DNA of 12,467 nucleotides from contig JAFAHB010000280.1 in NCBI GenBank assembly GCA_019237435.1, forward strand, positions 1-12,467. The letters are read 5' to 3'. Shown here in pieces: positions 1-6,736 of this stretch (within the stretch, counting starts at the first letter, position 1; every line of letters begins with the position of its first letter). This DNA comes from Vulcanimicrobiota bacterium. GTDB taxonomy: Bacteria > Vulcanimicrobiota > Vulcanimicrobiia > Vulcanimicrobiales > Vulcanimicrobiaceae. The notes beneath the pieces were generated by a model, which saw only the letters and a list, made by a program, of their open reading frames with translations, searched no databases and had not been told where the DNA came from. The position numbers and the translations under genes were made by a program.

Positions 1-191
1 ACCATCTGGTCGAGGGCGCCCCGGCGGCCGCAGACCGCGCACGCGTATGTGGTTCCAACCGGCTGCGTGCTCTTTACCGCGACCTCGTGCCGTTTTGCAA
101 CGTAAAACGCCGAGTAGATGATCGCGCCGACTACCCACGGTGCCCACGCAAAGAATGAGTCGAAGGTCTGGCTCGATATCTCAGCGATCAC
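1..191 (-). CDS. Small membrane protein with CxxC motif, 3' end outside window
   Basis: The first 63 residues are visible and the gene runs off the left edge. The start is GTG at 189-191, whose last two bases lie in the TGA stop of the upstream ferredoxin (GTGA overlap). Residues about 13-32 (FFAWAPWVVGAIIYSAFYVA) form one hydrophobic membrane helix, followed by KRH, so by the positive-inside rule the C-terminal part should be cytoplasmic. After a short linker comes YACAVCGRRG, a CxxC-G knuckle (C51, C54) like the first half of a zinc ribbon or rubredoxin-type site. The partner cysteines, if any, lie beyond the window. I do not recognise the family. Overlap with the ferredoxin suggests co-expression and possibly a redox or membrane-anchoring partnership, but that is inference. 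Confidence 0.65.
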   Translation of the reverse strand, partial: MIAEISSQTFDSFFAWAPWVVGAIIYSAFYVAKRHEVAVKSTQPVGTTYACAVCGRRGALDQM

Positions 192-430
192 TTCTTGAAG
201 TATTCCGCGTTAATGGCCGTGTAGTTCTGCCATTTCTCCGGCACGTCTGAATCGGCAAAAATCGCCTCGACGGGGCAAGCCGATACGCACGCACCGCAGT
301 CGATGCAGACTTCCGGATCGATGTAGAGCATCTTGTCTTCATCCTTACCGTGTATGCAATCGACCGGACAGACGTCGACGCACGACTTGTCTTTGGTTCC
401 GATGCACGGTTCGGTGATGATGTAGGCCAT
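188..430 (-). CDS. fdxA: 7Fe ferredoxin (3Fe-4S / 4Fe-4S), FdxA type
   Basis: An 80-residue soluble electron carrier, closely resembling Thermus/Azotobacter-type 7Fe ferredoxins. The ATG at 430 gives the standard N-terminus MAYIITEPCIGTKDKSC. A longer open frame upstream to 523 is discarded because it encodes arginine-rich sequence inside the glsB region. By alignment with Azotobacter ferredoxin I, C9, C17 and C52 should bind the [3Fe-4S] cluster, and C21, C42, C45 and C48 the [4Fe-4S] cluster; C25 is the conserved extra cysteine. The residue that would be the fourth ligand of the first cluster is threonine (T12), which supports a 3Fe-4S rather than a 4Fe-4S centre. It lies 34 bases downstream of glsB on the same strand and overlaps the following CxxC membrane protein by 4 bases. 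The redox partner is unknown. Confidence 0.93.
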   Translation of the reverse strand: MAYIITEPCIGTKDKSCVDVCPVDCIHGKDEDKMLYIDPEVCIDCGACVSACPVEAIFADSDVPEKWQNYTAINAEYFKK

Positions 431-464
431 GCTTTTCAGCTTCCGCGGCGGCAGGCGGCGCCCT

Positions 465-731
465 TCAGACGGCGGGCCTGCCGGAGATCGCGCGCAATAG
501 CCATAGTAAGACGATCGCCCCAATCAAAGCACAGACAAAACTCGGAACGTTGAACTGAAACGGGGCAGGACTAACGTGAGCGAAGAGGCGCCAAAGCCAG
601 CCGCCGATGACGGCGCCGATAACTCCGACGATGATGTCGGCGATGCAGCCACCCGGCGCCGCGCCCGGCACGATCCAGCGTGCGACCGCTCCTACGATGA
701 GCCCGAAGATGATGAGCCAAATCAGCCACAT
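465..731 (-). CDS. GlsB/YeaQ/YmgE family small membrane protein
   Basis: An 88-residue integral membrane protein of the 'transglycosylase-associated' GlsB/YeaQ/YmgE family. These proteins are often stress-induced, and their biochemical role is not established. Three hydrophobic helices are visible: residues about 2-20 (WLIWLIIFGLIVGAVARWIV), 30-50 (glycine-rich, ADIIVGVIGAVIGGWLWRLF) and 64-82 (FVCALIGAIVLLWLLRAI). The family signature of a G-rich first helix followed by P-G-x-x-P/G-G-C and a second helix with GxxGAxxGG is clear. The length fits the family (about 80-90). The start is ATG at 731, with a strong AGGAGA ribosome site 6-7 bases before it. It is probably the first gene of a short leftward unit with the ferredoxin. 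It diverges from the SIMPL gene. Confidence 0.9.
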   Translation of the reverse strand: MWLIWLIIFGLIVGAVARWIVPGAAPGGCIADIIVGVIGAVIGGWLWRLFAHVSPAPFQFNVPSFVCALIGAIVLLWLLRAISGRPAV

Positions 732-798
732 GCGTCTTCTCCTCTACGACACGCCGACGAAGGGAGGGCGCGCCTCGGCGGTGGACTGTTGGCGTATT
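732..798. promoter_or_regulatory. Divergent intergenic region expected to hold two promoters
   Basis: The 67 bases between the divergent GlsB-like gene (minus) and the SIMPL gene (plus) are the only place where promoters for both units can lie, unless they sit inside coding sequence. I see no convincing -35/-10 pair. The TATTAT at 795-800 overlaps the SIMPL start codon and is too close to it to be its -10 box. The assignment is by position only. Confidence 0.35.
738..743 (-). promoter_or_regulatory. Ribosome binding site of the GlsB-like gene
   Basis: Reading leftward, the bases before the ATG at 731 are GAGGAGAAGACGC. AGGAGA at 738-743 is a near-ideal Shine-Dalgarno core with about 6 bases of spacing. 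This fixes the start of the small membrane protein and contrasts with the weak sites seen for several other genes in this window. Confidence 0.7.
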
Positions 799-1497
799 AT
801 GAAGCGTACGTTTATTTGCCTGCTGCTCGCCGTTGCCGTGATTTCCGACGGCGTCGCCGCCGCTGCCGAAACCGCGACCGAAATTACCGCGTCGGGCACA
901 GGAAGCGTCTCCTTACCGCCCGACGTCGCGACGATCAATGCGACGGTCGAGACTAACGCACCGAATGCCGACGATGCCATTTCTCAAAACAACGCGCGTT
1001 ACGATCGCATCGTCGATGCGCTGGGCAAAACCGGAGTGGCGCGGAGCGACATTGCCTTGACGTATTACAATGTGAGCTTCAATCCGCGGCCGCAAACGCT
1101 GCCGCCCAATCCGACCGGCGAGCGCTACGGTTACACGGTCTCGCGCAGCTTCTCGGTAAAGGTTCGGCAGATCGGATCCGCCGGCCGTGTCAGCGATGCC
1201 GCGGTCACTGCAGGTGCAACCGGTATCAACGGCGTCACGTTTGGACTCGCCGACCCGAGCGCGGGGCGCGCGCAGGCGACGCGAATAGCGGTCGCTCAGG
1301 CACGCGCGAACGCGCAGGCGCTTGCCGCCGCGGCGGAGCTGCGAATCGTCGGAATCAAGAGCATCGAGCTCGCCGGTTCGCCCGGTCCCGTCCCGCTGAT
1401 GCGCGCGGCCGCCAACGTCAGCCCTCCCACGGAGTTCGATCAATCGAACGTCAACATCGTCGTATCGGTCAGCGTAGTCTTCTTGGCGGCGCCATGA
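799..1497 (+). CDS. Secreted SIMPL-domain (DUF541) protein
   Basis: A 232-residue exported protein with a SIMPL/DUF541 domain (the family of E. coli YggE and mammalian SIMPL). These proteins are periplasmic or surface-located, and their molecular function is poorly defined; YggE has been linked to oxidative stress. The chosen ATG at 799 begins a typical signal peptide: MKR, then a hydrophobic core (FICLLLAVAVI), with probable cleavage after the alanine run near residue 23. The open frame extends upstream to 607, but that part lies over the opposite-strand GlsB-like gene and lacks a signal sequence. The SIMPL domain covers about residues 27-230: an initial ITASGTGSVSLPPDVATI strand, the YTVSRSFSVKVRQ strand and the ARANAQALAAAAEL helix are recognisable. 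It ends 47 bases before the Clp-like ATPase, so the two are probably co-transcribed. No good Shine-Dalgarno is seen. Confidence 0.88.
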   Translation: MKRTFICLLLAVAVISDGVAAAAETATEITASGTGSVSLPPDVATINATVETNAPNADDAISQNNARYDRIVDALGKTGVARSDIALTYYNVSFNPRPQTLPPNPTGERYGYTVSRSFSVKVRQIGSAGRVSDAAVTAGATGINGVTFGLADPSAGRAQATRIAVAQARANAQALAAAAELRIVGIKSIELAGSPGPVPLMRAAANVSPPTEFDQSNVNIVVSVSVVFLAAP

Positions 1498-1544
1498 CCG
1501 CAACCGGCGAAACCTCCGACCGGCCTCGACGGTAGAGCAGAGCG

Positions 1545-3476
1545 ATGAACAGGGTCTGCGAGTCCTGCGGAGCGCTTCGCGCTACGACCGTTTTTGGCGG
1601 AAAGCATCTATGCACGGGGTGTGCGCAGAAGCGAACGCTCGCGAGTGCGCTGCCATTCGTTGGAGCCGCGCTTGCGGCCGCGGGCGTGATCGCGGGCGGA
1701 GCGCTGCTCGCCGAACGCATGCAAAGCGAAGGCCGTGGATCGCCGCTCGACGAGCTCGGAAGACGGTTTCGCGGAGGCACTCCGACGCTCGACGCATACT
1801 CGCGCGACCTCACGGCGCTCGCGCGGGACGGAAAACTCGATCCGGTGATCGGACGCGATCGGGAAAGCGATCGCGTCGTATCGATTCTCGCCCGTCGCAG
1901 CAAGAACAATCCGTGCCTCGTCGGCGAACCCGGCGTAGGCAAGACGGCGATCGTTGAAGGACTTGCACAGCGCATCGCCTCCGCCGAAGCGCCGCCGGCG
2001 CTGCGCGGTAAGCGCGTGCTCGCGCTCTCCTTAGGGCCGCTCGTCGCGGGAACGAAGTATCGCGGCGAGTTCGAAGGCCGCGTCAAACGCATCCTCGATG
2101 AGGTCAAGCGAAGCGCGCGCGACGTCGTGCTCTTTATCGACGAGCTGCATACGCTGGTCGGCGCCGGGGCCGCCGAAGGCGCTCCGCTGGACTTGGGATC
2201 GATGATTAAACCCGAGCTTGCGCGCGGCGATCTTCAGTGCATCGGCGCGACGACGTTCGACGAGTATCGCAAACACGTCGAGTCTGACGCCGCGCTGGAA
2301 CGCCGCTTCCAGCCCGTGATGGTCGAAGAGCCCAGCATCGCGGAGACGACCGAGATTCTTCGCGGCCTGCGCGAGCGATACGCGCACCATCATCGCGTCG
2401 TCATCGACGAAACGGCAATCGAAACCGCCGCGGCGCTGTCGGCGCGGTTCATCGCGGATCGCTTTCTGCCCGACAAAGCGATCGATTTGATCGATGAGGC
2501 GGCAGCTTCGGTTGCGCTCGCCAACAAAGGCGCCGTTGACTTCCCGCACGTTACGGGCGAAGACGTCGCCGCAATCGTCACGCGCTGGACCGGCGTGCCT
2601 CAGTCTTCGCTTACTGAATCGCAAGCGGGGCGGCTGCTCGATCTCGATCGGCTCTTGAGCCGGCGCGTCATCGGTCAGGAACGCGCCGTGGCCGCCGTCT
2701 CAGACGCAATCCGTCGAGCGCGCACCGGCTTGCACGATCCGCGCAGGCCGGCCGGCACGTTTCTCTTCCGCGGACCGAGCGGCGTCGGCAAAACGGAGCT
2801 CGCAAAGGCACTCGCGGAGGCGCTCTTCGGTAGCGAAGCCGCGCTGGTGCGCATCGATCTCTCCGAGTTCACCGAGCCGCACACGATCTCGCGCCTGCTC
2901 GGCGCTCCGCCCGGCTACGCAGGTCACGACGAACCCGGTCAGCTCACGGAACCGGTGCGCCGCCGACCCTATTGCGTCGTCCTCTTCGATGAAGTAGAAA
3001 AGGCCCATCCGGACGTCGCCGCGATCCTCCTGCAAATTCTCGATGACGGACGCGTGACTGATTCAAAGGGCCGCACGATCGATTTCCGCCACGCGTTGAT
3101 CATCTTGACGACAAACCTTGCCGACGACGAGCTTGCGATCGCGTTCCGCTCCGAGCTCCTGGACCGAATTGATGAGATCGTGCCGTTCCGAGAGCTTGGC
3201 TTGGAGCACATCGAAGCCATCGTAACGATTCACGTGGATGCGCTTGCGCAACGGCTGGGCGCGCAGAACGTATCGCTCAACCTCTCCCACGATGCAAAAC
3301 TGTACCTGGCACGCGTTTCGATGGCCTCCGGAAATGGCGCGCGGTACGTGCAGCGAACCGTTTCCCACTATGTCTCTACTCCGCTTTCGACGGCGCTCTT
3401 ACGGGGCGAGCTGCGCAACGGCGGCGCGGCCGACGTTACGCTCGACGGCGACGCACTGCGCGTGCGCGCCGCTTAA
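1545..3476 (+). CDS. Clp/Hsp100 AAA+ ATPase, zinc-finger and membrane-anchored, ClpE-like but shortened
   Basis: A 643-residue double-AAA+ unfoldase. Residues 5-26 hold a four-cysteine zinc finger (C5, C8, C23, C26) similar to the one at the N-terminus of ClpE. Residues about 33-56 are hydrophobic (ALPFVGAALAAAGVIAGGALLA) and probably span the membrane. The double-helical Clp N domain is absent. NBD1 has Walker A 127-134 (GEPGVGKT), pore-loop Y172, Walker B ending D199-E200 and arginine fingers R253/R254. NBD2 has Walker A 410-417 (GPSGVGKT), pore-loop Y458 (GYAG), Walker B DE 482-483, sensor-1 N524, arginine finger R541 and sensor-2 R600. All catalytic residues are intact, so it should hydrolyse ATP and thread protein. 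Between the modules only about 10 residues replace the M domain or UVR coiled coil. Only about 10 residues separate sensor 1 from the FRSELLDRIDE helix, so the ClpP-docking loop is missing. It is probably a ClpP-independent, membrane-tethered unfoldase. The gene sits 47 bases after the SIMPL gene. Confidence 0.9.
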   Translation: MNRVCESCGALRATTVFGGKHLCTGCAQKRTLASALPFVGAALAAAGVIAGGALLAERMQSEGRGSPLDELGRRFRGGTPTLDAYSRDLTALARDGKLDPVIGRDRESDRVVSILARRSKNNPCLVGEPGVGKTAIVEGLAQRIASAEAPPALRGKRVLALSLGPLVAGTKYRGEFEGRVKRILDEVKRSARDVVLFIDELHTLVGAGAAEGAPLDLGSMIKPELARGDLQCIGATTFDEYRKHVESDAALERRFQPVMVEEPSIAETTEILRGLRERYAHHHRVVIDETAIETAAALSARFIADRFLPDKAIDLIDEAAASVALANKGAVDFPHVTGEDVAAIVTRWTGVPQSSLTESQAGRLLDLDRLLSRRVIGQERAVAAVSDAIRRARTGLHDPRRPAGTFLFRGPSGVGKTELAKALAEALFGSEAALVRIDLSEFTEPHTISRLLGAPPGYAGHDEPGQLTEPVRRRPYCVVLFDEVEKAHPDVAAILLQILDDGRVTDSKGRTIDFRHALIILTTNLADDELAIAFRSELLDRIDEIVPFRELGLEHIEAIVTIHVDALAQRLGAQNVSLNLSHDAKLYLARVSMASGNGARYVQRTVSHYVSTPLSTALLRGELRNGGAADVTLDGDALRVRAA

Positions 3477-3489
3477 CAGCGGGCGCGCG

Positions 3490-5322
3490 CTAAGGCAGCA
3501 GGGTCGGAGCGTTGCTCGTGGCGGGCGACAGCGCGAGCGCCAGCGGCGAGTTCACTCCGGTTGAAATCGTCGTCCACGAACCGGGCGCGTAGGGCGCCGC
3601 GTATGCGGTGACCGTGTTGTTGCCATAGTTGGCCACATATAAGTTGCCGGCGGCGTCGATCGCGAGCGCGAGCGGCTGACTCTGACCGCCGACGATTGTC
3701 GTCGGCGGATTCGTGTAGGGCGCGCTGTATTCCGTCACCGTGTTCGCCCCTTGGTTCGGAACGAAAAGGTTCGACGACATCGCTGCGATGGAGCCCTGTT
3801 CGTTGACGCCGTTCGTGATCGTCGCAACCGGTGTGCTCGAGCTCGAGAACGGCGGCGCGTACTCAATGACGGAGTTCGGCGTCGAGTTGAGATTCGCGAC
3901 AAACAGATTTCCATGGACGTCGAGCGCCGCCGAGCTGGGCGTGTTGAGGCCCTTTGCGATCACGTTTGGAGTGCCGGAATACGGCGGCGCATACTCCGTA
4001 ACCGTATTCGCGGCGGCGTTGACGACGAACAAATCTCCGCTGCCATCGAGAGCCAGGCAGACCGGATCGTCGACATTCGCCGATATCGTCTGAGCCGGAG
4101 CTCCATAGGGAGCCGAGAAGACCGTTACGGTGTTGCTGCCGTTGCCGTTGGCGACGAAGAGATCCCCGCGCGCGTCGACCGCGAGCGATTGCGGGTGATT
4201 GATGCCGTTGGAAATCGTCGCCGGCGACTGATTGTAAGGCGCCGAGTACTCCGTTACGGTTCCGGTTTGATTAGCGACGAAGAGATTACCCGACCCATCG
4301 AAGACCAGCGCCTGCGGGCTCGTCACGCCGTTTTGAATCGTCGCAAACGGCGCCGTTTGACCGGTTACATAAAGCGTTACGCTGTTCGTCCCGGAGTTCG
4401 CGACCGCCAGAATCTGTCGAACGTCTACGCGCACCGTTCCGGCACAAACGGCCCCCGATTGCACGCACGGGTTCGCCGGGCCGGCATAGTTCGCCGTCGC
4501 GCGCAGGATGGCCGCACTTCCGTTTAGGGCGGCAGAGGATGTCACGTAAAAGAAATTCGGCGCCATTGAGGGGACTTGCGCGACCGTCAGCGCCAGCGCT
4601 CCGCCGGCTTGACTCAACGAAAACGTCCCGCCGCCGCCGCCGACCATGACGTTGTTATTGGCGTCAAGCGTTTCGACGAGCAGAGCGTGTCTGCCGGCGC
4701 CGTAAAGATCGATGCCGTTCTGTGCGTTTTGCGCGCTCGCCGGCGATGCCGGAACTACGGCAACCGTATCGGGCACTCCGCCTAAGGTGAGGTTGAGAAC
4801 GTTGTTGGTCGCCGCAACGACCGTAAAGGCCACGGCGGTATTGTTGACGGTGCCGACGTACGTTCCAGCCGGCAAAGAGAGCGCAAGCTGACAGCCCGAT
4901 CCGCCGGGTGCCGGCGTGCAACCGCTTGAATTCGGTCCGACGGAAATCGTCTGATTGATCGTCGTCGGTCCGCTTACGCTAATCGCGAGCATTTGCGAGC
5001 CTGGAGCAGGCGGCGGAGTCGAAACCGGCACCGCCGCCCCAGCTTGCGGAGCGCCCGGTGCGCCGACGCCCGACGCTGGCATCGGCGGGGGCGTAAGCAA
5101 CGGCAAGCGAGGATTCGAAACGCCCGCCTGGGTTCCGGCCGGAACGTAAATCTTGACAACCGTATTGCCTGCGCCGGTTAGGCCGCCTGTCGTGCCGGTT
5201 CCCGAAGGAACGAGCACGCCACTTTGGCCGGCGCCTCCCGCGCACCCGGCGACCGCGACCACGAGTGCCGCCGCGCAAAACCGAATCCGCCGAACCCACG
5301 ATAGCCGATCGAACGCGATCAT
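3490..5322 (-). CDS. Seven-bladed NHL-like beta-propeller lipoprotein
   Basis: A 610-residue exported lipoprotein. A basic N-region (RLSWVRRIR), a hydrophobic core and the lipobox V24-A25-G26-C27 give a signal peptidase II site. Residues about 30-110 are a Gly/Pro/Ala-rich flexible tether, and 111-300 is a beta-rich region with two close cysteine pairs (C135/C144 and C286/C293). From about 302 to 600 there are seven repeats of 40-46 residues with the pattern N/D-LFVAN-x-NTVTEYxAPY-x-TI-x-GV-x-P-x-LAxD-x-GN. This is an NHL/SMP-30-like propeller with one repeat per blade. Such domains bind ligands or proteins, and the substrate here cannot be told. The ATG at 5322 lies 3 bases past the tlpA-like stop, with no good Shine-Dalgarno, so translation probably depends on coupling. 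Its 3' end faces the Clp gene, 13 bases away. Similar proteins are, from memory, abundant in Eremiobacterota. Confidence 0.85.
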   Translation of the reverse strand: MIAFDRLSWVRRIRFCAAALVVAVAGCAGGAGQSGVLVPSGTGTTGGLTGAGNTVVKIYVPAGTQAGVSNPRLPLLTPPPMPASGVGAPGAPQAGAAVPVSTPPPAPGSQMLAISVSGPTTINQTISVGPNSSGCTPAPGGSGCQLALSLPAGTYVGTVNNTAVAFTVVAATNNVLNLTLGGVPDTVAVVPASPASAQNAQNGIDLYGAGRHALLVETLDANNNVMVGGGGGTFSLSQAGGALALTVAQVPSMAPNFFYVTSSAALNGSAAILRATANYAGPANPCVQSGAVCAGTVRVDVRQILAVANSGTNSVTLYVTGQTAPFATIQNGVTSPQALVFDGSGNLFVANQTGTVTEYSAPYNQSPATISNGINHPQSLAVDARGDLFVANGNGSNTVTVFSAPYGAPAQTISANVDDPVCLALDGSGDLFVVNAAANTVTEYAPPYSGTPNVIAKGLNTPSSAALDVHGNLFVANLNSTPNSVIEYAPPFSSSSTPVATITNGVNEQGSIAAMSSNLFVPNQGANTVTEYSAPYTNPPTTIVGGQSQPLALAIDAAGNLYVANYGNNTVTAYAAPYAPGSWTTISTGVNSPLALALSPATSNAPTLLP

Positions 5323-5325
5323 AGG

Positions 5326-5829
5326 CTATTGCAACACGCGCTCGACATTCATGCGCATATCAGCAGGTGACAGCTCGCCCACGACGATCTTCCGAACGAT
5401 TCCAGCCCGATCGATGAAAACGTGGACCGGCAGTCCGTTGATAGCGTACTGATTGCGCAGTGTTCCCGAGTCGATGACGATCGGATAACTCAAGCGGTGC
5501 GCGTCGCGAAAACTCTTAGCCTTGTTCGCATTCTCGAGCACGTCGACGCCGACCACTTGTAGCCCCCGGCCGGCATAGTTTTTGGCGAGAGCGTCGACCT
5601 GAGGAGCTTCTTCGTTGCACGGGGGGCACCAACTCGCGAAGAAGTTCAAGTAAACCGCCTTCCCGCGCAGCGATGCAAGCGAAAGCTTCGGACCGGGAAT
5701 GCTCGGCTCGGACCAAGCCGGTGCCGAAGCACCCACCCGCGCCGGGCCGCCGCCGTCGGCAGAGCCGCCGTTGCCGCAGGCTGTCAGCAAGCACGCGGAG
5801 ACAATGGCCAGGAACGCCGTCCTATCCAT
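5326..5829 (-). CDS. TlpA/ResA-like thioredoxin-fold lipoprotein
   Basis: A 167-residue membrane-anchored thiol-disulfide oxidoreductase of the TlpA/ResA/AhpC-TSA group. The N-terminus MDRTAFLAIVSACLLTAC is a lipoprotein signal with lipobox L15-T16-A17-C18. The thioredoxin fold starts near residue 45 with a LSLASLRGKAVYLNFFASWCPPC strand-helix. The redox pair is C68 and C71 (WCPPC), and the cis-proline is P134 (GLPVHVFIDR). It acts outside the cytoplasm, reducing or exchanging disulfides, for example in cytochrome c maturation or in secreted proteins; the client is not identifiable. The ATG at 5829 overlaps the ribF stop by 8 bases, and a longer frame through ribF is rejected because it is anti-frame, low-complexity sequence without a signal. 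It sits in the rpsO/pnp position of the operon. The next gene, 3 bases on, is also a lipoprotein. Confidence 0.9.
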   Translation of the reverse strand: MDRTAFLAIVSACLLTACGNGGSADGGGPARVGASAPAWSEPSIPGPKLSLASLRGKAVYLNFFASWCPPCNEEAPQVDALAKNYAGRGLQVVGVDVLENANKAKSFRDAHRLSYPIVIDSGTLRNQYAINGLPVHVFIDRAGIVRKIVVGELSPADMRMNVERVLQ

Positions 5830-6736
5830 AGCCAGGATAGCCGATCGCTTGAAGATCGCGATGCATCTGATCGACGAGTTCGCCCACTTCCGCGAAAAGC
5901 CGCTGTTCGCGCAGGTAGCGCAGATCGCGCAACGCCAACTCGCGGCCGTAGATCGTCTGTTCGAAGTCCCGCAGCCAAGCTTCCACGGTTCGCGCGCTGC
6001 CGCCGAACTGCGGGTTGCTGCCGATGGAAACCAGCGCCGCGTAATCCCGCCCGTCGTAGCGAGCCGTGGCCGCGTAGACCCCGTCCGCCGGCAACAGCTT
6101 TGCCGGCGCGCGCACGTTTGCCGTGGGGAAGCCCAACGCATGTCCTCGGCCCGCACCGACCTCGACCGCGCCGCGAATTTCGTACCCTGTGCCGCCCAGT
6201 AGGTAGTCGGCCGCCTTGAGGTCTCCCGTTCGAACGAGCTCGCGAATTCGGGTGCTGGATATGCGCGTGCCGCCATCTGCCACCGGCTCGACGGCGACGA
6301 CTTCAAGCGGCGCCACGGAGAGGGACGCCCGCATGAGCGCGACGTCGCCGGCACGTTTGTGTCCGAATCGAAAGGTCGTGCCCACCACGACGCCGAGCAC
6401 GCCAAGCTGTTCGACCAGAATCTCGAGAAAGCGCTGTGGTGAGAGTGTCGCGACGCGCTCGTCGAACGGTACGAAAAAACACTCTTCGAAACCGGCGCGC
6501 GCGAAAAGCTCGAGGCGCTCGTGCGGCGTGCAGAGCAGCGCGGGCTCGGTGCCCGGCCGCAGATACGTTGCAGGATGATTGGCAAACGTCAAAACTCCGC
6601 ACCGCCAGCGAGGCCGCCGTAACCGCAGCGTTTGCCGGGCGATCTCGCGGTGCCCCCTATGGAAGCCGTCAAAGAACCCAATGGCAAGCACCAGCGGCCG
6701 TTTGCGATCGCGAGCGAGCTCGTGCCAAATTTTCAC
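5822..6736 (-). CDS. ribF: Bifunctional riboflavin kinase / FAD synthetase
   Basis: A 304-residue cytoplasmic enzyme that phosphorylates riboflavin to FMN and adenylylates FMN to FAD. The N-terminal nucleotidyltransferase (FAD synthetase) half shows GFFDGFHRGH (residues 20-29, the HxGH-like motif), TFANHP (50-55) and ISSTRIR (159-165). The C-terminal riboflavin kinase half shows GFPTANV (202-208), SIGSNPQFGG (237-246) and the catalytic-base region TVEAW with E252. The length is normal for the family (about 300-315). The start is GTG at 6734-6736, overlapping the truB TGA stop as GTGA, with AAGG seven bases upstream. Placement after truB is typical of the nusA-infB operon. The stop overlaps the following tlpA-like start by 8 bases, so translation of the two is probably coupled. 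Confidence 0.96.
   Translation of the reverse strand: MKIWHELARDRKRPLVLAIGFFDGFHRGHREIARQTLRLRRPRWRCGVLTFANHPATYLRPGTEPALLCTPHERLELFARAGFEECFFVPFDERVATLSPQRFLEILVEQLGVLGVVVGTTFRFGHKRAGDVALMRASLSVAPLEVVAVEPVADGGTRISSTRIRELVRTGDLKAADYLLGGTGYEIRGAVEVGAGRGHALGFPTANVRAPAKLLPADGVYAATARYDGRDYAALVSIGSNPQFGGSARTVEAWLRDFEQTIYGRELALRDLRYLREQRLFAEVGELVDQMHRDLQAIGYPGYG

Noticed and set aside
795..800. TATTAT as a -10 promoter box of the SIMPL gene
   Set aside because: It overlaps the ATG at 799, so transcription would begin inside the gene. No matching -35 is seen.
3477..3495. Possible terminator between the convergent Clp and propeller genes
   Set aside because: The 13-base gap contains only a 4-bp AGCG/CGCT stem and no T-run on either strand.
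5830..6585. N-terminal extension of the TlpA-like frame through ribF
   Set aside because: The extension is Ser/Arg-rich out-of-frame ribF sequence. Starting at 5829 gives a proper lipoprotein signal.
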